This document shows, in pieces, positions 9,593-21,255 of a stretch of DNA of 64,000 nucleotides. This DNA comes from Tridacna crocea (lineage: Eukaryota; Mollusca; Bivalvia; Cardiida; Cardiidae), in the NCBI GenBank assembly GCA_943736015.1, contig OX031069.1:38164728-38228727 (forward strand), given 5' to 3'. Within the stretch, counting starts at the first letter, position 1. Every line of letters begins with the position of its first letter. Made by a program: the position numbers and the translations under genes. The notes beneath the pieces were generated by a model. The model had not been told where the DNA came from. It saw only the letters and a program-made list of their open reading frames with translations, and ran no database searches.

Positions 9593-10082
9593 TCCCCGTG
9601 GGGTCCCGGGGTTTTTTACTGTATAGAATAGGACCTCGGCCTTTCTCTATGGCATGTCGTAGAAGGCGACTAAAATTAGAGACAAACGGCTGCTTTCCTC
9701 GTAATTCGTAGGATTGCAGCAGGCTGGGTAGTTCTTATTCCAAATCCTATATTTTTTTCTCGATGTAAATAGGGTTTGGAATGGGAATCAATTGGCCTGT
9801 GGGACCCCGTGTGGTTTAATCGGGGGTATAAGAATAAACCACTGCAGTCCCGCGATCGTCACATCTGCCATTTCATCTGGCGGAACAAAAGTGACAGCAT
9901 GCATGTCGTAAAAGGCGACAAAAGGGGCATCATTTTGTGTTTCATCCATTCCTCATTTATCATGTTTGTCTTGTGTTGTTCAACATGTATGTTATTTTCA
10001 CCTCACATTATTGTTTACTAAATAAGTGCGCCCAATATGACCCAAGTTGTCGACGGGCCTTAAAACACTATTCATTCATTCA
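9593..10082 (+). mobile_element. 490-bp SINE-like retroelement sharing the LINE 3' tail
   Basis: It is flanked by a 13-bp direct repeat TTCTTTCTCAGGG (9580-9592 and 10083-10095), so the insertion limits are exact. Its 3' end (AAGTTGTCGACGGGCCTTAA, then ATTCATTCATTC) closely matches the end of the LINE at 48399-54944 (AAGTTGTCGATGCGCCATAA, then ATTCATTCATTC). Internally it has two copies of GCATGTCGTARAAGGCGACWA, at about 9651 and 9902. No long ORF. It is most simply a non-autonomous partner, or an internally deleted relative, of an I/Nimb-type LINE. Confidence 0.85.
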
Positions 10083-10130
10083 TTCTTTCTCAGGGGCGTC
10101 AAAAGTAGGGATTGTGTTGTAATGGGTTAA

Positions 10131-10659
10131 ACAGGTTTTTTTGGAACTTTTTGCACACGTTTCACTCTATTCAACAATATTTTAGTGACGCTTTACAAGC
10201 AGTAGCTAAAACAATGTCTCGCTGATGAGGTTTCTGGTGACGGATCTTACTGTTTAGGAAACGCGAAATACCTATTAAAAATCAAAGCGTTGAGAACACT
10301 GAAGTGGCATTTGTCAAGAAAGCCATTGTGTGGAATTATATAATTATTTGAAGGAAAAATGGAAATATCATTCAAGTATTGGCTTGAAAGTCAACCTACT
10401 AAGTAAAAAAATATCTTTTCGGTTGCAGGGAGAGTACTCGTGACATAGTTATGATTATTTGTGTATTAGTGGTCTCGCTTTGATCATAAGGAAGACTCAG
10501 GTGGAACGGCCATTGACAGCAGGAAGTAATATGATGGATAGAGAGAGAAATCATGTAAATATATTGAATAACATTAGATTTGTATCTGAAAACTTTGATT
10601 TTGGAATATCTTTGGTTGTTAACAGTAAGTTTCCAACAATCAATTATTTCTTTCTATAA
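10131..10659. other. spacer, nothing recognised
   Basis: AT-rich; no repeat, exon or hairpin identified. Confidence 0.4.
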
Positions 10660-11030
10660 ATATTCGTGCCCAATCAAATGGATTAGCACGTAATCATGTG
10701 ATGAACAAACCATGGGACGAACTGGTTTTGGAATGAAAAAGCCCAGGATCAAGCGATCAGTGGACAAATTTTGTATCATTGCTCTGATAGAAGACTATGG
10801 GCGAGTGATGCTATTTTCAAGCAAAATTTAGTATTTCCACGATCGATGGCCTCACCAATTGTATTTTAACATGCCATTTCCAAATACATACCAGGGTTCT
10901 ACCGAAAAAGTCATTTGCCTTATAAAAATTGAGTTTATTTGGGTTTATTTCCTTCGGCTTTGCACAAAATACGATACATGGTCTTCAAAATTCAATACTG
11001 AACTCATAGTTGTATTGTTTTCGACAAATA
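10660..11030 (+). repeat. dispersed repeat K, copy 1
   Basis: It matches the reverse complement of 35040-35410 along its length. Shared landmarks include AATCAAATGGATTAGCACGT, GGAATGAAAAAGCCCAGGAT, AGTATTTCCACGATCGATGG and ATACATGGTCTTCAAAATTC. It gives weakly similar peptides but frequent stops, so it is probably a mobile-element remnant. Confidence 0.65.
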
Positions 11031-11204
11031 CCAAAATAACGTCGATTGAACACCTTCTTGCAACCCATTTTACCCCGTCATGCTACTCGCAACAAACACT
11101 ACAATTTACGTATTTTTCAAAACTTCGGGCACGCCTGTATCTTGTTTGTTATATTTGGTTAAACCTGATTTTTCTATCTTAGTCTTTTCGCAGGCGAGAC
11201 CATC

Positions 11205-11880
11205 GTGATGAAAAAACATGCTGTTGCCGTAGTCACCACCACCCCTAATTTGAACCGGCATCATCGATTATTAACCAATAACAACAAGCCTAATATCAAT
11301 AAGCCAAACAATAACAACAAACGTAACAATAACAACAGGTCTAACAACATCAGCAACAATAACCAGCCTATCAATAACCACAAGCCTGACAACAACACTA
11401 ATCCTAAAAATAAAAACAAGCCTAACAGTAACGACAAACCTAACAATAACACTAAGCCTAACAATAACCACAAGCCTAACAACAATAACAATTCTGACAC
11501 TAACAAAGAACCTAACGACATCAAGAAGCCTAGAAATAAAAACAAATCTAGTAACAACAATAACAACGTCAACAAGCCTAAATATAACAACAAGCATAAC
11601 AACAAACCCAAAAATAAGAACAAGAACCCTAACAACAAAAACAATTATTATAACTACAAACCTAAGATCAACATACCTCATAACCAGTATAAAAACAACA
11701 GGACCAACAATAACAACAACATAACAACAACAATAAGCTTATCACCTACAACAAACCTTACAACAACAACAACAAGTCCAAGAATAAAATCGATTCTTAC
11801 AACAACAACAAGACAAACAATAACAACAACCTTACAACAATAAGCCTTACAACAATAACAACAAGCATGACAACATAAAA
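11205..11880 (+). repeat. degenerate AAC-rich array
   Basis: Dozens of imperfect units of the type AATAACAACAAGCCTAAC over about 650 bp, drifting to plain (AAC)n at the 3' end. One frame is open for 212 codons and would encode an N/K/P/T-rich chain. The opposite strand is also open in two frames (127 and 136 codons), which is what a triplet-biased microsatellite produces. I therefore call a repeat, not a gene. A TTTTCGCAG tract just upstream (about 11186-11194) could act as a splice acceptor, so a real poly-Asn exon cannot be fully excluded. Confidence 0.75.
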
Positions 11881-12050
11881 GCTTTACATTAAAAACAACA
11901 AAACGGTTTATGTTATCTAATCTTGATCTCGTTCACAAAAAGTACCAAATGTTTATTAACACCATCATAGTTACTCCGATAGATCGTGCTACATGTAGGT
12001 ACCATTGATTCTTCGACAATAGAAGTTCTTTTGTGCTTCCATAGATCGAG

Positions 12051-12280
12051 TTAATTCTTTACAACACGACCAAATTTTAGTCTGGTCCAAATTGAAAGCA
12101 TTTGCAGACGACAAAATTAACGTATCTCAAAAATTGAAATTTGTTGAAAATTTGGTAGAAAACATTGTGGGAAAAGGAGAAAATGCTGGTTACCAGCATT
12201 TTCTCCTTTTCCCACATTGTATTCAAAAAGCTTATCTTCCAGGATCGTGAAAACCAGGGATTGTTTAGGAAAGGATTGAA
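12051..12280 (-). mobile_element. A-family MITE A15
   Basis: TTAATTCTTTACAACACGAC start; perfect core with GGTTACC; right end TTTAGGAAAGGATTGA, where the final TTAA has mutated. Confidence 0.88.
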
Positions 12281-12438
12281 CGAGAGTTTGAATTCTAGAC
12301 ACACGAAAAAGGTCATGTTAGCATAAACTTAAGTCAATTCACTGTCCCTGTGGATAGGACTTAAAATGGGTGAGTTGTCAACATCTTTAACCCCTAGCGC
12401 TTCTAGTGCAAAATGGAATAAAAATTCTTGTTAGTTAA

Positions 12439-12667
12439 TTAACTCTTTACCAAACGACAAAATTTAAGATTAGTCCAAATTGAAAGCACTTGCAGACGAC
12501 AAACTAAACACAACTCAAAAATTGAAATTTGTTTCCAGAATGGTAGAAAACATTGTGGGAAAAGGAGAAAATGCTGGTTACCAGCATTTTCTCCTTTTCC
12601 CACAATGTTTTCAAAATGCTTCTACCTCAGGGTCGTAAACACCAGGGATTGTTTGGGAAAGGGTTTA
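12439..12667 (-). mobile_element. A-family MITE A16
   Basis: TTAACTCTTTACCAAACGAC start, perfect core with GGTTACC centre, right end GGGAAAGGGTTTA. Subfamily with GTTTCCAGAATGGTAGAAAA before the core. Confidence 0.9.
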
Positions 12668-13090
12668 TACATAATTATAATATACTTTTGCATATTTCAA
12701 CTGATCAGAAATTCCTTTGATATCTATCTTGAAATTATTTATTGATACTTTTGTTAGTTTCCTGAGAAGGGGGGGGGGGTTAAATATAATTTCCCTTTGT
12801 AATAAGAAATTAAGTCGTTCTAGATTTATAAATGAGAATTCTAAGAAGGAAAAAAAAAAGAAACAAAAAAGAAAAAAATGTTGTTTGGTTAAAGTAACAT
12901 TCTAACATGACACGCGACTTTGACTCTATAAGCACAGTGCAAGGAAAACGTGGTAAAATCTGCTACAATCCATGTAGAGTGACGTCATTCAATGAGTGAG
13001 TTATTCAATGGAACATAATCTTCATCCGCGTTTTTACTCCTAAGTTTGAACTTGTTTTCATTTCACTAAGGATTGGCCATGTTAGAATCG
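12668..13090. other. spacer with homopolymer tracts
   Basis: G-run at 12769-12778 and purine-rich AAGGAAAAAAAAAGAAACAA at about 12846. A related stretch (AATTATTTRTTGAYACTTYTG) recurs at 38690, so part of it is a further repeat. No gene. Confidence 0.45.
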
Positions 13091-13259
13091 AAATAATCTT
13101 CTTTCTATCGTGGTATATCGTTCAATAAACCACGTTGTGAGTTATGCGGCGCAATGAATAACCCACTCGGGCTATCGCCCTCGTGCATTATTTATTGTGC
13201 CGCATAACTCACAACTGTGGTTTATTGAACGATATACCACGATAGAAAGAAGATTATTT
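13091..13259. repeat. 169-nt near-perfect hairpin
   Basis: Arms of about 80 nt (AAATAATCTTCTTTCTATCG, then TGGTATATCGTTCAATAAAC) pair around a short centre near 13175 with one indel (ACCACGTTG against CAACTGTGGT). It is unrelated to families A-F. Confidence 0.9.
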
Positions 13260-13310
13260 CTTAAATATTACTCATTTTTAATCACAGCAAATTTTGTAGG
13301 ATAATACCAT

Positions 13311-15060
13311 ATAGGCTAAGGCCCAGATCGAAAAAGGGCTCTATTTTTAATTTTTTTTCAATCCATCTGGTAGAAAAATTCAAATGGTACAGTGAGTTAG
13401 GGTAGCCTATTAGAGTCACTTTAAGCATGGATGCCAGATCTGAAAGTGGTGCAGATTTTTTTATATGCTAATAAACGCGCCTACCCCAAATTTGCCTATA
13501 ACAAAAATTAAACTTTTCCTCTGTTCACAATAATGGAAAAAACAATGAAACAATGCAATCTTTTTGACAAATCTTTTGAATTTAAGATGCTCATAAAAAT
13601 CCACATTTACCTGTATGTAACACTTTTATTAAATCAAGTCTGACCAATTTCACATACCGTAAAATACCTAATAAATGTTCCTAGCAGAAATGAATTGAAA
13701 ACAATCTCTGAATTTCAGTCTTCACATTGAATGTGTTAATATTTCTGGCTAGATTTTTTCACAGTTTTGGCTAGAGCTACTAGGACAGACATAGAGGACC
13801 AGAATCAAGAACAGTTACGGAGTTTTAGCATTTAGCACCTAAAAAATGATCTATTTATGAGTGCAACAGTATAATTTGTTGTTGCACACTAACCTTTGAT
13901 TTCGTTATTTCATTATATATTCACAACTGTAACCATAATTAATGCCAACAATAAGATTTGGCTATTTTCATTAAACTGCTTTATTTCCTTTGTTATTCTT
14001 AGTCTCCTACTCTGTTAATCTATTTCACTGATACAATAGGGGATATGACTTGAAGCAATAGGGTCATGATGGCCCTGTATCGCTCCACTGGCTAATAAAT
14101 GAAAAAACTACAAGCCAAACATTATAGGCTAAGGCCCAGATCAAAAAAGAGCCCTATTTCTAATTTTTTTCAATCCATCTGGTGAATTAGGATAGCCTAT
14201 TAGAGTCACTTTAAGCATGGATGCCAGATCTGAAAGTGGTGCAGATTTTTTTTATATGCTAATAAACGCGCCTACCCAAAATTTGCCTATAACGTAAATT
14301 AGACTTTTCCTCTGTTCACAAAAATGAAGCAGACAATGATACAATGCAATCTTTTTCACAAATCTTTTTAAACTAAGGTGCTCATAAAAATCCACATTTC
14401 TGTAAGACTTACAATGTATATTAAATCAAGTCTGACTAATTTCACATACCATAATTCACCTAATAAATGTTCCTTGCAGAATTAATTTGAACCAATCTCT
14501 GAATTTTCAGTCTTCACATTGAATGTGTTTATATTTCTGGCTAGGTTTATTCACAATTTTGACTAGACCTACTAGGACAGACAAACAGGACAAAAATCAA
14601 GAAAACTTACTGAGTTACAGCATTTAGTACCTCAAAAATGATCCATTTATGAGTGCCACAGTATAATTTATTGTTGCACACTAACCTTTGATTTCGTTAT
14701 TTCATTATATATTCATGTCCAACCATAAGTATGCCAATACTAAGATTTGGATATTTTCATTATTTAAGTTTCTTTATTTCCTTTGTTATTTTTACTCTTC
14801 TGTTCTGTTACTCTATTTCACTGATGGGGATATGACTTGAAACAAGAGGGTCATGATGGCCCTGTATCGCTCCAGTGGCTAATGAGTGAAATCACAACAA
14901 GCCAAACATTACAAATCCGGCCAACAAGTTTCAAACTTGAAGACATACAACAGGGTAAGGCCCAGGTAAAAAAAGGGCCCTATTTTTTCACCCATCTGTT
15001 ACTTTAGTTCACTGATGCAATAGGGGATCTAACTTAAAAAAAGAAGGCCATGATGGCCCT
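13311..15060. repeat. 813-bp tandem duplication with a third, internally deleted unit
   Basis: Unit 1 starts ATAGGCTAAGGCCCAGATC at 13311. Unit 2 starts with the same phrase at 14124. Unit 3 starts GGTAAGGCCCAGG at about 14945 and is short. Each ends near CATGATGGCCCTGTATCGCT, the left terminus of T2. Units 1 and 2 align throughout (GGATGCCAGATCTGAAAGTG, TATGCTAATAAACGCGCCTA) with small changes. No coding potential. Confidence 0.85.
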
Positions 15061-16428
15061 GTATCGCTCCACTAGCTAATAAGTGAAAACACTACAAGCC
15101 AAACATTACAACTCTGGCCAATTGGTTTTAAACTTGAAGGCATACATTTTTTTCTATGAAGTTCTACGAGAATGTTATGACCCCTTGACCCCTGGGCAAA
15201 GCCATTTTTTACCACAAAGCTATAATTACTTGAAACTTGTTGAAGGTCCGTAAGATAAACTTCCATATTACATAATATAGGATGTGTGGTATACCAGAAG
15301 GTTTTCAAAGTTTCCTAAAATAAATGCCATGTAAAACATGAGACCCATGAAACAGGGCTAAATTTGGTAGCCCTAGGCCTTACTATGGTTCGTAAAAAGA
15401 TCATTAAAAAGGTTTTCACCACAAAAGCCCAGGTAAAACTTGTGACCCCTGGTGTGGGGACAAACTTAACCCCAAGGCTATAATTTGGGCCCTCCTGGTA
15501 GAGGCCCACTATATAAAGCTACATGCAACATTTGGTAGTCCAAGGCTTTGTGGTTATGTACAAGTAGAGGTTTTCCCAATATAAGCCAATATAAAAATTG
15601 TGATCCCCGGGGCCGTGCCAAATTTGACCCAGGGCTATAAGTCGGGTACCCTTGGTACACGCCCACTTGATAAAGATACATGCCAAATTTGGTGGCCCAA
15701 GGCCCTGTGGCCCGCCCTGGTGGCTCAGTGGTGATCGTGTCGGACTCATGACCTGATGGTTGTGAGTTCGATACCCGGTTGAGGTGAACTTTCTTTCCGA
15801 CGTATTTTCCCCTCTCACGTCTGCTGAAGCATGTGAGAAAAGTAGTCGGTGGCTATGGAAAGAAAGCTTAGTACTGGTGTGAGAAAACCAGGAAACACAT
15901 GTGCGTCACCGACCCCCATGATATGACCTTAGCTGTTGAAGTAGTGTTAAACCCCAATGCAACCAACCAATCAACCAACCAAGCAAGGCTCTATGGCTAG
16001 GGATCAGAAGGATTTTAAAATTTTGCCTATATAACCCCATATAAAACTTGTGACCCCCCCGGAAAGGGGTCAATTTTGACTCCATACCTATTATTTGAAG
16101 GAACACTGTAGAGGTTCGCTACATAAAACTACATGCCAAGTTTGGTAGCCCTGGGCCTTATGGTTTAGGATAAGAAGATTTTCGAAGGTTTTCAATATTT
16201 TTCAGTTTTGTTGCCATGGCAACCAGAGTTTTTAAAGGAATCAAATTCTTTCAAGAAATTCTGAAGAAGGCCACGGCAGGATCATTTCTGTAAAGTTTCA
16301 TCAAAATTGGATGGGTTGTGTCAGAGAAGATGTTTGAAATATAAGTTAATGCACGCATGGACAGACGCACAACGGACACCGGGCTATGACATAAGCGCCC
16401 TTGCCTTCAACCAGTGGAGCTAAATACC
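14862..16428. mobile_element. T2: element with GCTCCACTGG ends
   Basis: Left termini CTGTATCGCTCCASTRGCTAA occur three times (about 14079, 14862 and 15060). A single matching right end, CCAGTGGAGCTAAA, lies at 16411-16424. The internal part (15300-16200) has the same degenerate units as T1 (GTAGAGGCCCACTATATAAA, CATGCCAAATTTGGTGGCCC). GCACGCATGGACAGACGCAC precedes the right end, again like T1. No transposase frame. A SINE at 15712 is nested inside. Confidence 0.7.
15712..15984 (+). mobile_element. tRNA-derived SINE (family S2) with target duplication
   Basis: The head reads CCGCCCTGGTGGCTCAGTGG with A box (TGGCTCAGTGG) and B box (GAGTTCGATACCC) spaced as in Pol III promoters, then a non-tRNA body and an (AACC)n-type tail. 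It is flanked by AAGGCCCTGTGGC (15699-15711) and AAGGCTCTATGGC (15985-15997), a 13-bp target duplication with two changes. The Pol III-like hexon is well preserved, but the whole is a SINE, not a functional tRNA gene. Confidence 0.88.
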
Positions 16429-16429
16429 T

Positions 16430-17684
16430 CTTGATGACTTAAAGTAAACAAATGCGCAGTTCATTGAGCGTAATTGTGAAGTGTGATCAATCATCAGCTT
16501 CTTTGTTTGCTGCATTGACAGTACTGCTGCTTTGTGTGTGTATATATATTTGTTTGTGTGGGGTGTGGAAGAGGGTGAATTTCTGTTTTATTTTGAAATG
16601 TCATGATGTAACGGATTTATGTCCTACATAACAAATCTTAACTAGTCAACAAGACAGTATTTTGGTGCAAATGACTTTTCTTCATTTGATGTATAACTAT
16701 TCAATAATTGTTTAGTTTATTTTTTTTCAAATAAAGGCACTAAGTACAAAACTTTTTTTAACACCTTTATGTGTCTGCACTGTAACATTTTGTGTCATTG
16801 CTGTAACACATGTGTCGTTTATTATGTAACAATGATAAAAACTGCTCATAAAATGAAGCCACGCCATTTAATTTAATAAAGAACATTCTGGAAACAAAAC
16901 GGAAAATACAGTTACATTTTCATTACAAACAGCTATTTACTAAATTTATATAACTTTTTCAAGGAATTAAAATAGTTGCAAAAAACTGATTTTCTCCGAC
17001 ATATAATGTGCCAAAATTTTGTTCCAAAATACTCAATTCAAACAAAACAAATATGCATTATACAGATGGTTCGAAGTGCAATCTTACCTATAAAATATCT
17101 AATTTTCTTAATTAGAATGGGATTTCTTTTACTTTACAATTTCGTTACATGAAGGACATGTCAATGTGTTATGACTGGCATTGCATCACCGTAAACAATA
17201 TTCAAGTGTGGAATATGCATTTTTCCGTGTGCAGTACATTCTATTTGTACATATAAGAAACCTAATCAAACAAAACAAATCCAAATTCATTTTCAAAAAT
17301 CATGTCTCCTACAATCTGCCATAACTATATTTTAGCTTATAGTGGTGGGGTAAAGGATAAGCAAGACCAAAACATAAATACAATGCAGCAATTTAGTACA
17401 ATAGTAAGCATTTAGTTCTCATCAAACCCTTCTACAAGAAGCTGAAACCCAAAGGTCTTAAATGATATTAAGTTGCTCATGATTTTCAGTAAATGTATGC
17501 AAATTTGGTGGGTGGGGTAACACCAAGGCGCCAAATCTATATTTTCTCCTCCTGTAACTTAATTTTACCATTACTTATGCGCTTCACTGCCAATTAGAAC
17601 TATTTGCAATCAATATACTCTGGCAGATATTGAAATTTTGTGGTTTGTACACATAAGCTTAATTCAATGCATTTTCAATGGGTG
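16430..17684. other. AT-rich region without recognisable gene
   Basis: Long AT-rich tract; no exon-like frame, no family A-G copy. Two GTGGGTGGGGTAAC-like phrases (about 17508 and 17679) hint at a further diverged part of the repeat unit seen at 13311. Confidence 0.45.
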
Positions 17685-17850
17685 GGGTAACAAAATGTCG
17701 TCTGAAAAAAATCTGCACCACTTTTGTTTCTGGCATCCACCTTAATTTGACTTCTATATAGCTGTACTATCACCTGGTACCAATGAAATTTTTCTACCAG
17801 ATGGATTGAAAAAAAATTGAATCCAGCTGGCCAGGCCTTAGACTAATAGT
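17685..17850 (-). repeat. inverted partial copy of the 813-bp unit
   Basis: Reverse complement of the start of the 13311/14124 unit: AAAAAAATCTGCACCACTTT, TTTTCTACCAGATGGATTGA, CAGGCCTTA. With the direct copies upstream it makes inverted pairs about 3-4 kb apart. Confidence 0.75.
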
Positions 17851-18386
17851 GGAAAGACAAGCTGTTTTCCTATAGGGGTCTAGGACCTCAAACTGTTTTG
17901 GATATAAAATTTGGTATGACATGTTGCGATTTTTGTGCACGATTTTGTCAGTCATAAGCTGTTTAGCCGTGTCTTCATATCCATATCAGAATGATATATT
18001 TTATGTTTGCGCCTGTTCATATTTCCTGAATCATTTATGATTAGCTTTGTATCGTTATTTTCCTTCGTGGTAATGGAAAAATCTCTGACCGTAGATACTG
18101 TAGATCAAAAGATTAGACTGATTAAACCTTAGACTGGTGTCAGTCCGTTAAATAAAACCTTTTCATTAAAACAAAAAGCATCGAGTAAAACTGCAAGAAT
18201 AAAAGGTCTGTGTTCTCAATGTTCTGAATGTCTGATTTAACGCCTGTATTTCAGAAGAAGGGCAAGTAACAACACATATTTCTGTGAGTTGATGTAGTTG
18301 TGTACCTTGTTTATTAGAATGACTTAAATGCAGGGCCTGCATACCAGGCTAAGTAAACCTAGGCCCATACTCACTGACTATTCTTC
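17851..18386. other. spacer, nothing recognised
   Basis: No exon-like frame or repeat identified. Confidence 0.4.
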
Positions 18387-18600
18387 AACCCTTTCCCAAG
18401 CAATGCCTGGTTTTCACGACCCTGAGAAAGAAGCCTTCTAAAAACATTCTGGGTTACCAGCATTTTCTCCTATTCTAGCAAAATTTTCAATCCTTTCAAA
18501 AACCAAAACAAATTTCAATTTTTGAATCACATTAATTTTGGCGTCTCCAAATGCCTCAAAATGGACTGGTCTAAATTCATATTCGTGTGGTAAAGGGTAA
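18387..18600 (+). mobile_element. A element A17 with the first palindrome arm deleted
   Basis: CAACCCTTTCCCAAGCAATG start and GTGGTAAAGGGTAAA end. The core reads AAACATTCTGGGTTACCAGC, so about 25 nt of the first arm are gone and no hairpin can form. Confidence 0.8.
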
Positions 18601-18654
18601 AAACGTTCTTTGTCTTATTCTCCAGAATTTTCTATATTTGAAAGTAATATAACT

Positions 18655-18703
18655 TCTGATTGGCTAAACCATTCGGTTTAGCCAATCAGAAGTTCTGTTA
18701 CTT
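18655..18703. repeat. short perfect inverted repeat
   Basis: AACTTCTGATTGGCTAAACC pairs exactly with GGTTTAGCCAATCAGAAGTT across a 4-nt ATTC loop. Confidence 0.9.
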
Positions 18704-18794
18704 ACAAAATTATTCGCCATAGCTCGGAGCAATTGCAATTCATAGCAATTGCCAATGTCCACATATTTTAATCAAAATAAAAAAGTAAAATCTA

Positions 18795-19010
18795 TTAATC
18801 TAAGACTGCTAAGCGACTCACTCACCATTTGCGGACAGTATAGATCAAGATCAGACTGCACAGAAGGCGCCGTCTCATCTTGGATCTACACTGCCCACGA
18901 AAGGGGATATTATTCCCCAAAATATTATTCTATAATAGCAATATTTTGGGGTTTTTTTTAACGATTTGACTGTAAATTTTATTTTAGTTCTTTAGCAGGA
19001 AAAAGGTTAA
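18795..19010 (+). mobile_element. B-family palindromic element B2
   Basis: TTAA to TTAA. The first arm GACAGTATAGATCAAGATCA and a diverged second arm CTCATCTTGGATCTACACTG are present. A conserved 3' part with CAATATTTTGGGGTTTTTTT and TTTTAGTTCTTTAGCAGG follows. Confidence 0.8.
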
Positions 19011-20701
19011 GAACTTCAGATATACGAAGATCAACATTTTACTGACACCCCCCCCCCACCTCCCTCCCTCCCTCTTAGGAGAAGATATCTATTTTTAATC
19101 GGTCGGCTTCAAAGCCGAGCGATTAGAGAGATGGCAAATTTCGGAAAGCCGTGAATTGAACGCAAACAAATGTAACTGCTACCAGTCACAACCCTCACTT
19201 ACGACTTTTTAACGCCTCGCAGTTCGGTCGTGACCTTATTACAAAAACTACTTTTTCGTCCAGGTGAGCGCGGGAACTGAGTGTGTAAAAAGTCTAGAAC
19301 ATAATCCGGACCTCAAATCATCTGCAGTTCAATAAATAGCGGTAAAGATCTGTTTATCATTTAATTGTGTTATTCTCAAGGCAACAGCCTGACATCTTGT
19401 TTCAATTAACTTTCAAAAAATAATTGCTATATTGAATAAACATGCGCAAGGATATCAGTCATTTGCTATGCAAATCAGAACAGGGTTTTCACACAACAAT
19501 TCATGAGGAGCGCTTCTATGCAAAAATGGAAAAATCACGTGAAATTGTTGCGTCTTTCATACTGCTGAATGTAAACTATGTGAATCTTTATGTATAGTTT
19601 ATGCCACACCTGTATTGTTAATACATAAACTGCTACATGATCATCCTTAGCTTTACAACATTGAAATTCTCAATACTCACCGCAGGCTACAGCGTCATTT
19701 GCAGTAGAGCCGATCTTAAATCAGCTTTTATCATGTTAAGGCTGGCTGAAACACGTTTTCTGAGTTTGAACCGGTGCAATTAATTAATTAGAAAAGATAT
19801 TTGCGGCATTGGGCATTTTAAAGTTCGATTTTGAACATAAAAAATAAGAATTAATGTCTCTATGTAATGTAGGTCAACTGTACGTTTCTTGCTGGTGATT
19901 CGTACCCTTACTTGCGAGTTTACGAAATCTATCTGTACGACGTCTTGGGAGTTTTTTCAAATATTCTGTACGGTTCTTGGGATAACAAATCTGATGCCTA
20001 ATGGTATAAATCTGTTCATTTTCATCTATAAAATGGAGTATTTCAGATACCTTTACAGCAAACTGTCAACCACAAGCTTTGGTGATATAATAAATCACAA
20101 TTTGGAAATCCATAACGGAAAAACCTCAAGATCAAAATTTCCGAATGTGACTCACAAAGAAAAGAAACAATATCGTATGAAAAAAAACCTTCAAAAGTAT
20201 TCCAAAAGATTTGAAGCTATGTAACAGGCCTCTGCTACCTAATGATGATACTAAGACAGTGAGTTTCAAGGCTTGTTTATGTGTCACCATTTTAAAAAAA
20301 GCCCCATAAAGAAAGACACCAGTGAGGGATGTTCACAAGTTTCTTGAAGAATCTGAATGTTTTATGCGAAATACTGTTTTATAGTGGTTATTCCCATTCC
20401 TCATAGAAATGAGTCATCAGTCAACCACTTAAGAAAATATTGTAAGAATCTGAGAAGAAATTACACTCAACGAACAATTTCTTCCTTTCTCGTAACATTT
20501 TCTATTCTTTTTCAAAATTATACTTTTATTAAGCAGATCTGTAAATTTTCCCCTAAATTCTCCCAAATTGGATGAGTCCAAGATGCTGTATCAGGAAAAG
20601 GTAATTCCTCTTTTTATCTATTAGCAGATGAATCCCTCTTTTTATCCATTAGCAGATGAATACAAATTGTGAAATTTTATTGCATGAATTCGTTCTGTTC
20701 C
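19011..20701. other. AT-rich region with one small hairpin, no gene supported
   Basis: A C-rich tract sits at 19048-19076. A 13-bp hairpin (AATCGGTCGGCTT with AAGCCGAGCGATT) lies at 19097-19124. A 111-codon frame at 19889-20224 has no recognisable domain, biased AT-rich codons and no splice context. An imperfect direct repeat TTTTTATCYATTAGCAGATG occurs at about 20611 and 20639. Confidence 0.4.
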
Positions 20702-21255
20702 TTAAAGGTGGGTATATAGGTTTTTCACATCACACAAAATTAAATAATATATATATATATCACTGAAATTTATATGAAAAAACAATACAAATTATCAATA
20801 ATTAAGAATCATAATATTACAAAAAAAAAAAATCGGGGGTGGTATTCCCTTAAAAGGCTGTGTTACCCATTGGGCTATTTTTAGATTTCGCACCAAAAAA
20901 TAAAAAAAAGGTTTGTGGGAATGTTGATTATAAATAAGTGACTGGCATGTGACTAATGACGCATAAATTCCATAAGAAACATGTATTTATTTTCCATAGT
21001 GTCTTTTTCGGACGCTATGTTTGAAGCTTCGTCTATGTATTTCTAGTATGTAAATGAGCATATTGTAAAAATAGACAGTGTGTCCCGTCGGTGTCGACCT
21101 GGGCTGTGGTAAATCTCTTATTTCTCTTGTTGTCGGATGGTTTTCGACTACTGGGGTTTAATGAAAGAAAATTATACGGCTTTGGGAGTATAAAGATTTT
21201 TTATTTTTGTATTTTTGTAAAATTTTTGTCCCAAAATCTGAAGGACCACCTGTAA
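20702..21255 (+). mobile_element. G-family element G1
   Basis: Ends TTAAAGGTGG and CCACCTGTAA form inverted termini. The inside holds (AT)n, AAATTTATATGAAAAAACAA, a GTGTCGACCTGGGCTGTGGT segment and TTGTCGGATGGTTTTCGACT. It matches G2, G3 and G4. No ORF, so non-autonomous. Confidence 0.85.

Larger units (their letters stand above)
9395..10130 (-). mobile_element. A-family MITE A14, split by an insertion
   Basis: TTAACTCATTACCACACGAC at left, GTTGTAATGGGTTAA at right. The core is intact, with GGTTACC and one unpaired change (GGGAACAGG). The right portion is interrupted at TTTCTCAGGG by a 490-bp insertion. Removing the insertion and one target copy gives a normal 233-bp A element. Confidence 0.92.

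Noticed and set aside
11205..11843. 212-codon frame coding an Asn/Lys/Pro-rich protein
   Set aside because: It is a degenerate AAC-type array; long frames on the opposite strand too; composition follows the DNA repeat. Kept as a repeat.
15712..15790. Functional tRNA gene
   Set aside because: A and B boxes are present but no acceptor stem closes, and the segment continues into a SINE body with target duplications.
19889..20224. 111-codon hypothetical gene
   Set aside because: AT-rich, no recognisable domain, no homologue apparent, no splice signals; length is not unusual for such composition.
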